A stretch of 64,000 nucleotides of DNA, taken from contig WMCF01000024.1 in the NCBI GenBank assembly GCA_009792885.1, forward strand, positions 11,591,995 through 11,655,994, read 5' to 3'. Each line of letters opens with the position of its first letter. The first letter of the stretch is position 1. Of the stretch, positions 12,301 through 23,700 are shown piece after piece. A program made the position numbers and the translations under genes. Source of the stretch: Eremophila alpestris peregrina. Taxonomy: Eukaryota; Chordata; Aves; Passeriformes; Alaudidae. The notes below the pieces were generated by a model that was not told the DNA's origin, searched no databases, and saw nothing but the letters and a program-made list of their open reading frames with translations.

Positions 12301-13631
12301 CTTGGGGCTCTCACCGTTCTCTGGATGGTGTCGACGGCCTCGCTGTGCCGATCCGCGGTCACGTTGTAGTCCTTCAAGGCCAGGTTCAGGTTACTCTCAA
12401 AGTTTGTCTTTATCTGCAAGAGAGAGGTCTCAGCGGCGGTGCCGTCCCCTCCTGCCCTTCAGGTCCCCATCCCACATTAGTCACCACTCGGTGACGGCAG
12501 GAATGACTCCGGCCATGGCCAGCAGACATTTCCCAGCCACCAGGCAATTAGAGGCTGTATTAAAGGGCAGGCTGGATGCACTGTGGCAGCAGGGATGCTG
12601 CCTGTAATAACAAGGATGTGCACTGTGCCAGCTCCCTCCCAAGCAGGCACAGGAACCCTCCGAGGAGCTTTAATTACTGAAATTATTGCAGAATATAGAC
12701 CAAAGCCAGAAATTACAGTCCAGGGCTACTCTGCCTGTTCTGATGGAGGGACAACGTGCCGTGCTCGACTGACCCTGGACCCAGCCTCATCCTTTTGGGT
12801 CCTTACAGGGACCCAGCTGCTCTTTGTGCTGGTTTAACCCTATTTTTGTTAAACTAAGCACTGCTCCCAAGCAGCACATCTGTCCCTCCAGTGACATCTG
12901 CAACTGCACTGGGGTAAAAGCAGCATCAAACTCACTCTGCAGCACTGGGAGGTGGCAGTGGCCACTCAGACTCACCTCATGTCTGAAGACGAACCCCACG
13001 ATGGCAGCCACCAGGACGATGAGGAAGATGAGGGACAGGAGCATGGCATACTGCGGGCAGAAAGGATGGGATGGGAGAGGATGGATGGGATGGGGTGGGA
13101 CGGGATGGGATGGGACAGGATGGGGTAGGACGGGATGGCACGGGGTAGGGTAGGGATGGGATCAGACAGGAATAGGATGGGATGTTTCGGGATGGATCAG
13201 GACGGGTAGGGACGGATCAGGAGAGGATGGGGCTCCATCCCGCCCTGTCCTAGGCCACCCACCAGCTTCAGCATCCAGGTGCTGCCGCGGCAGGTGGCGA
13301 AGCAGCCGAAGGTGCCCAGGAGGACAACGACGGTGCCCGCGCCCACCAGGACGAACGGGACATTGGTGGCTTTCTCGTCCAACAGGGAGAAGTAGACGGC
13401 CAGGCTCACCCTACCCCAGATGCCCACGGCCAGCAGCACAATGCCCGACACCTGGTGGGGAGAGAGGAAAGCCGCAATGGCTCGCGACTATCGCGACAGG
13501 GCGGCGCAGCCGCGACTTGTCCGGGGGGAAGGGCGGGCGCTCACCCAGAAGACGAAGGTGTAGGTGAGCAGGACGCTCTTGAGGCAGGTGATCACCGGCT
13601 TCGTCTGCAGCCGCCGCGACGGGGACGCCAT
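9323..13631 (-). CDS. TSPAN6: Tetraspanin-6
   Basis: Seven coding exons on the minus strand: 13545-13631 (ATG at 13631), 13263-13451, 12976-13050, 12315-12413, 11908-12063, 11145-11228 and 9323-9391 (stop TAG). All have GT-AG borders and sum to 252 aa (human about 245). The N terminus MASPSRRLQTKPVITC matches TSPAN6. Four membrane segments are visible: about 16-40 across exons 1-2, about 58-80 in exon 2, about 93-115 in exon 3, and the last across exons 6-7. The large extracellular loop has the CCG signature (153-155), PRSCC (177-178), and further cysteines at 184 and 204. The C terminus is NNQYEMV. Tetraspanins organise membrane microdomains; TSPAN6 has been linked to MAVS/RIG-I signalling and exosome traffic in mammals. 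The gene is head-to-head with SRPX2. Confidence 0.96.
13062..13240. repeat. GGGAT-type simple repeat in TSPAN6 intron 2
   Basis: The plus strand carries degenerate tandem GATGG/GGGAT/GGGAC units with many runs of three or four G. It is intronic between the exons at 12976-13050 and 13263-13451. Confidence 0.8.
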
Positions 13632-13860
13632 GGCCGACACGGGGCGACTGAGGGGCCGGGACAGGACCGAGGCGGGATCGGGGCGGGACAGGGGAGGGCG
13701 GGGCCTCGGGGACACGCCCCGGATACGCCCCCAGCGCGGCCGGTGCCGCCCCTGCCGGAGATCCCCGAGCGCTCACGGAAACGGCCGAGGGCGCCAGAAG
13801 GCGCGGTGCTCTTTCCCTCTCCTCCCGCAGGGGGCGCCCGGGCCACCCCTATCCTGTGAC
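13450..13860 (-). promoter_or_regulatory. TSPAN6: CpG-rich TSPAN6 promoter / first exon
   Basis: A dense run of CG dinucleotides surrounds the TSPAN6 first coding exon and the bases upstream of its ATG (13632 onward), typical of a housekeeping CpG-island promoter. No TATA box is obvious. Confidence 0.6.
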
Positions 13861-14345
13861 AACCCCTGTCCTCTGTCACCCCCTGTCCGCTGTCACCCCC
13901 TGTCCTCTGTCACCCCCTGTCCTGTGACGCCCTCTGTCCAGGGCCACCCCTGGTCCGGTGTCACCTCCTGCCTGTCCCCTGTCACGACCCGTCCGGTGTC
14001 ATTTGCTGCCTAGCCCGTGCCACTCCGTACCTATCCCTACCACCCCTGTCCGGTGCCACTCCCTGCTTAGCCCGTGTCACCCTCTCTCTAGTGCCAACCA
14101 CTGCCTCCTTCCCTGTGCCACCGCCGGACGATGTCACCCCCTGCTTGCTCCATGCCACCTCATACCTGCTTGGTGCCACCCGCTGCCACCTCCCGCCTGC
14201 CCCGTGCTACTCTATGCCACCCCTAGCCCTACCCATGCCATCATTCCCTGCCTCCCCAGTGCCACCCCCTACCGGTCTCGTGCCACCTCCTGCCCGGTGC
14301 CAGCCGATCCCTGCTCTCCTGCTCCAGCCCTGGCGTGCCCCACCC
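13856..14345. repeat. Degenerate minisatellite between TSPAN6 and SRPX2
   Basis: About 490 bp of variable tandem units resembling GTGCCACCCCCTGCC / CCTGTCC. Strand composition is strongly skewed, pyrimidine-rich on the plus strand. The first units (13856-13935) are the most regular (CCCCTGTCCTCTGTCAC); later ones drift. Confidence 0.75.
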
Positions 14346-15386
14346 CCTATCCAGCCACCCCTCGGCCCCAGCACATGGCGCTACCACCACGCCAACAAGC
14401 GCCGAGCTTCCTGCCTCGCGCAGGGTGAGCCCTCCCGGGGATGTCCCCGAGCTGCGGGGGGCTGTGGGCTCCCCACAATCGGCAGCAGCAGCCCCGCACG
14501 GGGCCTCCCGGCTGCCCTCTCCTGCCCAGGACAGCGTGTTGTTAATTAGCGCACTCACCAGCCTGGCCGCCACATAATTAGTCCATTGAGACAGCAGCAC
14601 GTCCTCCCCTCCGCACACCCCACGCGAGTGCTCCTACCTGTCCATGCCAGGCTCATCCCTCGCTTGTCCTTGCCCACGCGGCCCTGTGCTCCAGAGCCCA
14701 AATCCCAGGTGGCTCCAGCTCCTGTCCTGCCTCCCGCCTGGCCCCAGTACCGCGGAGTGTGGGGCAGCGGGTGCTAACAAAGGCACTGCGGTACCTCTGC
14801 CTCGCGGGGGCCGAACTTCAGCAGAGAACAGACCCCAGCTGGAAGTGCTTGCCTTGGGAGCGGCTTCGGAGCCTTCCGTCTGCAGCGGGGTCTCTCTCTC
14901 CCTCCTGGCAAGAGGTGGGAAAGGGGACCTGGCTCCTGCGGTTTGGTGCTCGTCCCTGCAGCACACCCGTTCCCGGAGCCCGTCAGGGCTGGCACAGGCT
15001 CGGTTTGGCTCTCTCCTGTGTCTAAACAGGCTCCTGGCTCTTCTGCTTGCAGAAGAAAGCCTCTTACAACCTTTTAAAGCCCCGGAGAAGCAGGAGGCGC
15101 GTTGGAAAACGGGCGATCCTGGGATTTATTATTTTTTACACTCTCATCATTTTGGGCCTGACTCACGGCTTTTGAATGTTTGGGATGGGCAGCCAAGGGG
15201 GAAAATAAGTTTGCTCAGCACAAGAAGAGCGGCCAGGCAGGAGGGACAAACATCTGTGCAGCGACAAGGCGACAGAGGGGGCCGTCATCCCGCCTCCAGC
15301 TCCTCTCCATCCTCTCCAGAGCTCACGGCTGCTCCCGGACCCAGCACGGCAGGTGAGCTGCCCTCCGCAGCCCCCGGCTCCCCAGG
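14346..15386. other. Upstream region of SRPX2
   Basis: No coding exon is recognised. The stretch immediately before 15387 probably contains the SRPX2 5' UTR and promoter. I could not place a transcription start, and a non-coding first exon farther upstream is possible. Confidence 0.4.
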
Positions 15387-18300
15387 ATGGCGCAGGAGGC
15401 AGCCCCCGTCCTGCTAGTTGTCCTTGCCAGGCTGGTGTCATCCACGTGGCATGAAGGTGAGTGCCGGGGTGTGCGGGCACAGCCTGGGGATGGCAGCCTG
15501 TGCTGCTCTGCTCCCATTCAGGGCTCGTGCTGGGAAGGGATGGAGGGAGCCCGGGTACAGCGATGCCGGGAGAGCATCAGTGCCTGAGGTATGGGTACAG
15601 GGAGGAATGCAGGGGATGCTGGCAGGCATCCAGAGAGGAGCAGAAAACCAGCCTGTCTTCCTCACACCCCCGCCTGCGGGAGCGCCGTTTCCAGCTGACT
15701 CCCTGCTCCCACGGGACCATCGGCCCGCAGATGTTTGCTGGACGGAGCACACAGTCCCAACCTCCCCATGGCTGGTTGTGCTGAGCAGGTCACAGGCCTT
15801 GTTTGGGGTGGTTCCCCCTTCCCTGCTTCCATCCCCTTCCCTGGCCATGCTGCCAGCACGCCTGGGATGCTTCTGCCCAGTGCAGCCGGGGCTGAGCTGG
15901 CCCCAGGTGAGAAGGAAAAGGCAGCACTTTCAGTAGAAGGAAACATCACCATTAAATGGCACATCTGCCTGCGGGGACACCGTGCGCTCTGTCCCCAGTC
16001 TTGGCAGCCGCCCCGGGAAACAGCTTTGTTCACCAGGTCACGGACACATCCCCACTGCCGCCCCCACGGGTACTGTCCCTGCTCCTCTGCTCCCCGAGCA
16101 GATCCATGGCAACGTGAAAAGGGCAGCAGCATAAACGCTTTGTGAAAACGAGCGGACGACTTGTGGGAAGCGGCGGGGAGCCGCTCCATAGTAAAGTTCA
16201 TTTTGGAAAGATTCGTAATGGAGTTTCCTCCCCGTGACGACGGGGCTTCTGCTCGGATTGGCCCCGGCGGATATCCCCTTCCCAAAACCCAGAGCAGAGA
16301 CAAGGGGAGATCGGGTGCAGCCACGGCGGAGCTGCCTCCCTTCCTGGGGTCCCCCCCGCCATGCCGAGCATCCCCGCCATGCCGGAGGGGAGCGCGGAGG
16401 GGTGGGCTGGCGGCGAGGGGTGGGCAGCGCTGGCGGGGGCCAGCGGAAACGCGGCGGAAACGTGAGCTCAGTGCTGGGGAATGCCGCGGCCGGCCGAGGC
16501 GCCGAGGGGCCACGGGGAAGGACGTCGGCCCTCTCCCCCTGCAGGGCTCCCTCTCCACCTTGATGAGTACCTTGCCCATGAAGGCACGGTGAGGGACAGA
16601 GGGCGGCCCGCAAGGATGGCGCAGGGCTGTCCTCACCCCATCCGCGGGGCCCCGCTGCGCAGCACGGGTGGCGAGGGGCCAGCATCTCCCGCCAGGGCCC
16701 CTACAGTAGCTTCATCCTTCTCTGGAGCACGGGCAAGGGGCTGCACGCCTACCACCCCCGGCCGGACAGGGTGCTCGTCATCCCTTGCCTTGGTGAGGGG
16801 ATGGGCAGGAAAGGGCAGCATTCTTCCTTCCCTTGGAATGCCCCGTGGCAGTGACGGTGCCATGGGAGCGGGTGGAAGGACTTCCCGGCAGCACGAAGCT
16901 GGGGGTCGGTGCCAGCCCACTCCGTGCCATTTCCTGCCACAGCCATGGCTGCTGTTTAGTCTGTGGCTGGTGCTAGCACACACCATGTCACTGGGGACTG
17001 GGCTCGCGGTCTGCCCAGTTTAACCCTTGACAGCAGCCCCAAGCACAGGGTCTGCCCAGGACTGGAATTGCTTCTTCGGAGTTGCGGGACTTTTTGGAGC
17101 CATGAGCTGCAAAACCTGCAGCCTGCTCGTTTCTTCCTTCCTCCCCAGGGTCTGGCTACTACCTGGAGAGTCACACCAACGAGGTGTATGCAGAAGAAAC
17201 CCCCCCTGAGCCTGCCCTGGATTACCGTCGAGGTAACAGCACCCAACCCATCCTTTGGGCCCTCATGGGGAAACCGAGGCATGGCAGAGTCCTCTGTCAC
17301 CTCCCTGCTCTCCCGCAGTGCCCCAGTGGTGCGCCACGCTCAACATCCACCGCGGAGAGGCCACTTGCTACTCACCCCGGGGCAGCTCCTACCGCAGCAG
17401 CCTGGGGACACGCTGTGAGCTGAGCTGCACCCGCGGGTACCGGCTGGTGGGGCCCAGCGCTGTCCAGTGCCTGCCCAGCCGCCACTGGTCCGGGATGGCA
17501 TACTGCCGGCGTGAGTGTCCCCGGCCCTTGCCCTGCCAGAATCCCCACAGGCACCCACTGCAGCCAGTCCTGGGTGCTCTGGCCCACTCACCTGGCTGGC
17601 AGCCGCTTCCCTCCCCTGTTTGCTCTCTCCATCCCAGAAATCCGGTGCCACGTGCTGCCAGCGGTGCTGCGGGGCTCCTACGTGTGCTCAGCAGGTGTGC
17701 AGATGGATTCCCGCTGTGACTACACCTGCCTGCCCGGCTACCAACTGGAGGGTGACCGGAGTCGCATCTGCATGGAGGATGGGCACTGGAGCGGGAGTGA
17801 GCCAATCTGTGTAGGTAAATTCTCACCCCACGCTGCTGGGGCATGCAGGGCTGCATCACCCATGCTTGGTGTATCTGCACGTGTCACCCCACATCCAACC
17901 TGGACATTTCCTGCACCTCCCTCCCTTGGGACCCCTGTCCCTGCTGCTCCTTGCAGTGCCATTAGCCCTGAAGCACCAGCCCAGGACTGGGGCACTCAGT
18001 GCTGGCTTTCAGCAGGTCCAGGTGGCACCGAGGTCCGTGGGGTGGTGCCTCTCTCTCATAGCTCAGCCAAGGCATCCACAGGTTTTATGAATCCCTCTCC
18101 TCCCTCTGGGCAGATCTGGAGCCTCCCAAGATCCGCTGTCCAGACTCCCGGGAGCGCATAGCAGAGCCAGGCAAGCTGACTGCCACCGTCTACTGGGACC
18201 CTCCCCGCGTGAGGGACTCTGCTGACGGTGTCATCAAGAGGTGAGGGCAGAGGTGCTGCAGGCACTGCCAGCAAGGGCTGGAGGCTGTGCCGGGTGCCCC

Positions 18301-19709
18301 TGACTGGGGTGCTGATGGAGAAACCTGTCTGTCGGGTCAGGGTGATGCTGCGGGGCCCGGAGCCCGGCTCCGAATTCCCTGAAGGAGAGCACGTGATCCG
18401 CTACACCGCCCACGACCAGGCCTACAACCGAGCCAGCTGCAAGTTCAGCATCCGCATCCAAGGTGAGAGGGCTCCTGTGGGGCCACTTGTTGCTCTCCCC
18501 AGCTCCAGCCTCCACACCCACTGCTGGGCCTGTGCTCCATCACCACCAGTCCTCACCCAGCTTCCCTCTCTGCAGTGAGGCGCTGCCCTGCCCTGAAGCC
18601 TCCGCAGAACGGGTACATCTCCTGCACCTCGGATGGCAACAACTACGGTGCCACCTGCGAGTACCTGTGTGACGGGGGCTACGAGCGCCAGGGCACCTCC
18701 CTGCGGGTCTGCCAGTCCACCCAGCAGTGGACAGGCTCCCAGCCCCTGTGTGCACGTAAGTGCTGCAGGCAGGGCAGGACCTGCCCGTGGTGATGCCCAG
18801 AGCTTTGGGGGATGCTGCCTGATGGGTCAAAGGGGTGCTGGGGAGCATGATGGCTCCTCCCCACACGTCTGTGTCTTGCCCCAGCCATGCAGATCAACAC
18901 AGATGTGAACTCGGCTGCCAGCCTGCTGGATCAGTTCCATGAGAAACGCCGTCTCTTTGTCATCTCGGCCCCTGACCCCTCTAACCGCTACTACAAGATG
19001 CAGATCTCCATGCTGCAGGTGAGGAGACCTTCCTGCTGCCCCCCTCCCCACCTCCACATCCAGCACTCCCTCACTGTCCTCCTCCTCCACAGCAAGCTGC
19101 CTGTGGGCTGGACCTGCGCCATGTCACCACCGTGGAGCTGGTGGGGCAACCCCCACACGAGGTGGGACGCATCAGGGAGCACCGGCTGTCCCTTGGCATC
19201 ATCGAGGAGCTCAGGTAGTGGAGGTGGGGTTGTCCTGCAGAGCCAGATGGTTGCTCAAGGGGACAGGGAATGGGAATGCCTCTAGGAATGGCAAAGCATG
19301 AGGTTGCAGCTGGGTTCAAGAGCCCCTTTCTGCTGCACCAGAGGGGCTCATGCAATGGGGGGACCCCCAGAAGTGTGAATGCAGTGTCACTGGAGCTTTC
19401 CCGAGCTCACAGCCCCAAGGAAGAGCTGGGACCCCCCACTCCAGGAGGACCTCAGCATCACTGCAAGAGGAGGGCAGGCTCAGCCCTCAGTGCAAGCCCT
19501 GAGCAGCGACCCCCCCTTGCACCTGCAGGCGCTTCCTGCACCTCACGCGCTCCCACTTCAACGCGGTGCTGCTGGACAAGGCGGGCACGGACCGCGAGCG
19601 CTACATCTCCCCGGTCAGCCCCGACGAGCTCTTTGTCTTCATCGACACCTACCTGCTGAGCGAGCGTGAGGCAGCGAGGCGGGCACAGAACGGGGACCCC
19701 TGTGAGTGA
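15387..19709 (+). CDS. SRPX2: Sushi repeat-containing protein X-linked 2
   Basis: Ten coding exons: 15387-15456, 17149-17232, 17319-17510, 17638-17814, 18114-18240, 18341-18462, 18576-18755, 18885-19018, 19093-19214 and 19529-19709 (stop TGA). They join in frame to 462 aa (human 465). The start is chosen because MAQEAAPVLLVVLARL makes a signal peptide of the expected size. Then come a first sushi domain (about 55-115, WCATLN to YCR), a second (about 118-174, IRCHVL to ICV), a HYR domain (about 175-257), a third sushi domain (about 259-317, RRCPAL to LCA) and a C-terminal DUF4174 domain (about 322-450). In mammals SRPX2 is a secreted ligand of the urokinase receptor that promotes angiogenesis and synapse formation. 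Intron 1 holds two candidate extra exons. The gene is tail-to-tail with SYTL4. Confidence 0.95.
16100..16640. promoter_or_regulatory. CpG-rich block in SRPX2 intron 1
   Basis: A dense run of CG dinucleotides lies inside intron 1, about 0.7-1.2 kb after the coding start. It resembles a CpG island and could be an internal promoter or enhancer. No gene is recognised in it on either strand. Confidence 0.4.
16545..16588 (+). other. Candidate extra SRPX2 exon X
   Basis: Preceded by a pyrimidine tract and CTGCAG and followed by GTGAGG. It accepts the phase left by the 15387-15456 exon and reads 14 further codons without a stop (starts LPLHLDEYLAHEGT). The mammalian protein has nothing similar here. 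It may be an avian exon or chance. Confidence 0.25.
16696..16792 (+). other. Candidate extra SRPX2 exon Y
   Basis: Preceded by CCGCCAG and followed by GTGAGG. Read in the phase left by candidate exon X it gives 32 codons without a stop (starts GPYSSFILLWS) and leaves exactly the one base needed by the exon at 17149. No family is recognised. Confidence 0.25.
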
Positions 19710-20295
19710 GCCAGCACCAGGGAGAGCCCTGCCACTGCCCTCAGGGGATGGACACCTTCCTTTCTGCTTTTCTAGTCGCCCACTGTAGAGGAGGAGCAGG
19801 GTGCCAAGCATCTCCGGGGAAGGGGAGCCCCTCCCTGGCTGCTCTGGCACACAGAGGTGAGCAGGGACTGTGTGCTAGCAGTGCCCCACTGCCCAGCAGC
19901 CAGGAGCTGTTTCCAGCTGGGGGATGGTTCAGCCCAACCAGGACCTTGGCGGGAGACACGGGAGTGCCCCTGCTCAAGTCCCAGGGCAGGGGGGAGACGG
20001 GAGCCAGAGAGTGGCAGGGCAGGGAGGGCAGGCTGGCCAGCAGTGCCACAGCCTCTTAACACAGCAGCTTCAGCATCCCCATGGCTCACCCCGTGCACCT
20101 GGACCTGATGCCTCCCACTCTGAAAGCCCTTGTTATTAAAAGCAAATGGCCCCACGCTCAGCAGAGCCCATAGCAGCCAGCCAGCGTGCAGTCCACCCTA
20201 AAGGGCTAGCCATCTCCCCTGCCACTCCCTCCCCCACCACCCACAGGGAACCCTTTCTGGGAACTGCTTTGGCAGTAGAATATTAACTTGAAGTA

Positions 20296-20301
20296 AATAA
20301 A
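20296..20301 (+). terminator. SRPX2: SRPX2 poly(A) signal AATAAA
   Basis: A canonical signal lies about 590 bases after the SRPX2 stop codon and faces the convergent SYTL4 signal at 20669-20674. Confidence 0.65.
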
Positions 20302-20668
20302 TTTGTATAAAAAGTCAGTGCTAGCACATGTGTCACTGGGAGGCCTGGGAAACAAATGTTTCCTGGAGACCACAATCCCCAACCCCCACAGGCTGACCCC
20401 AAACAGTTCCATCCACCCAGTGTTGCAACTCCGTAGGGGGAAGAGGGTGGAGAGGACAAGGAGAGAGCAGACCGTGGAACAAAGAATGGGAAGAAATAAA
20501 AACACAATGACATTTCAAAGCATTTTGCCTAGGGGAGAAGAAGGGAGGGTCCACAAGGACTCCAGTTCAGCCTGAAATCTGGTACACGGCTTATGACAAG
20601 AGAAAAAACCTTTAAGTGAAGCTAGGCCAAGAAGACTTTCTGCCCCAGCCTGTTTAGAGAAGGTCATG

Positions 20669-20674
20669 TTTATT
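20669..20674 (-). terminator. SYTL4: SYTL4 poly(A) signal
   Basis: TTTATT on the plus strand is AATAAA on the minus strand, about 105 bases past the SYTL4 stop codon, giving a very short 3' UTR. Confidence 0.65.
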
Positions 20675-20776
20675 GAAGTATAAGACAAAAGAAAAAAACA
20701 ATGCATATTTGGCAGCCTTGCCAGGCTGTGCAGCAAGTGTGGCTCCTGACAGCAGTGCCAGTCCTGGTGCCACAGC

Positions 20777-23700
20777 CTATGGCCTCAGCTTGGCCATAGT
20801 GGAGCGGAGCTGGAGTGTCCCCTCTGCCCAGGAGCCCGGGTACTGGCACATCTTCTGCCACAGGTTCAGCTCCTCACCCGTGGAGTCCATCCAGTCCACA
20901 GCCTGCCCGTTGCTCATGCCTGGGGAAAAGGATGGGAAAAGTCACAGGTGGAGCAGCCTCCTGCCCGCAGCACAGCAGCCCCAGTGAGGCTGCTGCTGCC
21001 CAGAGTTTGATGGGCCCGCAGACTCCTCACCATTGCCCACACCCAGACGGACACCCCCAAGGAAGTCGTTGCTGGACAGCGGCTCCCGGTCCCAGACCGT
21101 CAGCTCCAGGCAGATGTGCTGCAGGTCCTCGGGGTTGATACCATTGTAGACAAAGGTGTGGTTGTAATGGGGGTTCAGGGTCTTCTTCACCACAGGCGTC
21201 TTCCTCTTGGAGGCTTTGTTTTTGTGTGGCAGGAGGTAGCTGGGGGAAGCAGCCCCTTGGGTTAGCAGCACATGGGCAACCACCTCCTGCTCTGGGGGCT
21301 GGGGCACCTCAGCGTCCCAGGACCTGGCCTCGAGCCCCCTTCTTGCCTTTCCTGGCACAACCCACGAAGAAGGACCATGACACCCTGCAAGGGGCCCTCC
21401 TCCAGGTCCCCCAGCAGCTTTGGGAATACAGCCAGGGAGGACAGTGCCTTCATTGCCCCCCGCCCCAGGACTCTCACTCACCCCTTAACAAAGCTGTCTG
21501 AGGTCCCTCCAGACTTGGCTGCTGTGAGGTTCTTGGCTTCTTTGATCCAGACCTGGAGCTCACCACCTTCCCCTGTTTTGCCTAGAAAAAACCCAACACT
21601 GTAGAAATAAATCAAATTTAATTTATACTTCTGCAAACTACTGGAAAGTTCCTGCTGAACACCCTCCATCCCAGAGGTAGGTGCAGAGCCTGGACTGGTA
21701 TCTCCTCTTGCTTTCTCCTGTATTGGCCTGGCTTGCTGAAGCAAAGGCAGACAAAATTGTTTCATACAGGACCCAGTGGTGAAGCCTGGTCCAGCCCCAG
21801 GGCAGTACTGAGATGGTTTGGGCAGCCTGAGGACAGCCAGGTCTGCCCTGACCCAGAGCAGCTTTGCAGGCATTGCAGAGGAGAAAGTGACACCACTTTC
21901 TGCAGTGACACCACCCAACAACCCCATCCAGAGCCACCTTGCATGGCCACGAGCAGGCCCTGCAGGGTTACACAGTGATCCTGGAGCTTCAGCACTTACC
22001 TTTCCTGCCATTCCCAGCCCCAGGATGCTTGGCAGATGGGATGTACTTCATGGAGACAACCAGCTCCCCCTTGTACTGGGGGAGACCAGCAGCATCTGCC
22101 CCAATCTGCAGAGAGATGAGAATTACCAACCACTGCAAAGAAGTCATGGCACACACAGTGACAGCCTGGTGTGCAGCATCTTCCCAGGCTGGGACAAAGG
22201 ACTTGGTTTCTCCTAGACGTGGCTGAGCTGGCACAAGTGCCTGCAAACCCTCTCCAGCATGACCAGCGTAGCCCAGCTCATTTGGGATCTTATTTTGGCC
22301 CAACAACCTGACAAGGAGGAGGGAAACTAGGCTCAAGGCAGAAGATCTGCCCTTTTTAACTACAACAGCACTGCTGTCTTCATCTGGGGTTTTCATATCT
22401 CCAAATATTTGATTTGGCACAAGCCAAATGGCAATGCTCAGCTGAGGTCTCCACATCCCTCTGTCCACTGAGGACTATACCCCAACAGGCAAGGGAGGCT
22501 GTGGGCAACAGGGCTGTGGTGGCAGGGGCACACCTTGCCATGCAGGGGTAGGAACTCCTCCAGGTGGCTCTCAAAGTTCCAGGCATCCAGTGGGACCTCC
22601 ACCTCCCCCAGGAACGTGTTGCGGCCAAAGCGATCGTGGTGCCACACTGAGAACTGCAGCGTCCTCGCGAGCAGGAGGGACTTGTTAATCTCATACTGGG
22701 GAGAGAGGAAAACCACTGGTGAGCAGGCAGCAGAGGACAGGGGCAGGCTTGGAAAATTCCACCAGCTATAGCTCATGAGCATGAGGAGACAGGTCTGAGA
22801 AGCAATGGATGCGCACAGAAGCCTGTTCCTCTTTCTTTCCATGCCTGCTGAAACCTCAGAGTCCCAGGGCAGTGGTGAAGGAGCCTGTGCTCTCCCAGCA
22901 GATGGTTCTCGGAGCAGGACTCATGGCATCCGGCCATCCCACCACATTCAGAGCTCTGCCAGCCCACCGAGCCTCAGGTGGTCAGAGCCCAAGACCTCAG
23001 CAAACCTGGCTGTGGGAGCCTAAAAACCAAACCACAGCTCCCACTTCCTCCTGTGCAAGAGTGTCTGGCCTCAGAGGTGTGCTGCCAGACTCAGGGACAG
23101 AGTCAGCCAGCAGAGATGGTGAAGGGCAGTGCCAAGTTGTTCTGCCCTGGGGCCCAGAACTGTCTTATCTCTGCCACTCTGGCATGCTGCCCTCCCTCCT
23201 GCCACTGTAACCTGCCTCCAGGGGCCAGGAAGCCTTCACCTTGGAAGGAAATATCCATGTTAAGCAGGATGCCTCTGCTCTGGGGAATGCCACAGGAACC
23301 AGGGAGATGTCCCATGACACGGTCACATCTGCAGCTGTGCCTCCACCCCACCGTGGCACTGGGGCATGGCAGCTCAGCCAGAGCACAGCTGGGAGTGCAG
23401 GGATTTTGCAGCTTTCAGGGTGCAGTCTCTGGACATGGGTCCTCTGCGGAGACCTTGCTGCAGGGTTAGGAGCTCACCCCTCCCCTTGCTTGTTCCAGCA
23501 GCATCGCCTGAGCACCTGCACCCCAGCCCATGCCCACCCACCTTCAGCAGCTCGTTGTACAGGGGATTGATGGTGTTGCGTTTGATGGTTGTCTTGCGTT
23601 TCCCTTGCCGGGATTTGTCAGGCAAGAGGTAGGTCTTCACATACCTGAAGGGAGAACAGGCAACACTTCAACAGGGTCATCCCACAATTAATCCTCCAAG

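Noticed and set aside
15662..16636. 324-codon minus-strand frame opposite SRPX2 intron 1
   Set aside because: No recognisable domain, biased composition in the CpG-rich part, and no splice or promoter context supporting a gene.
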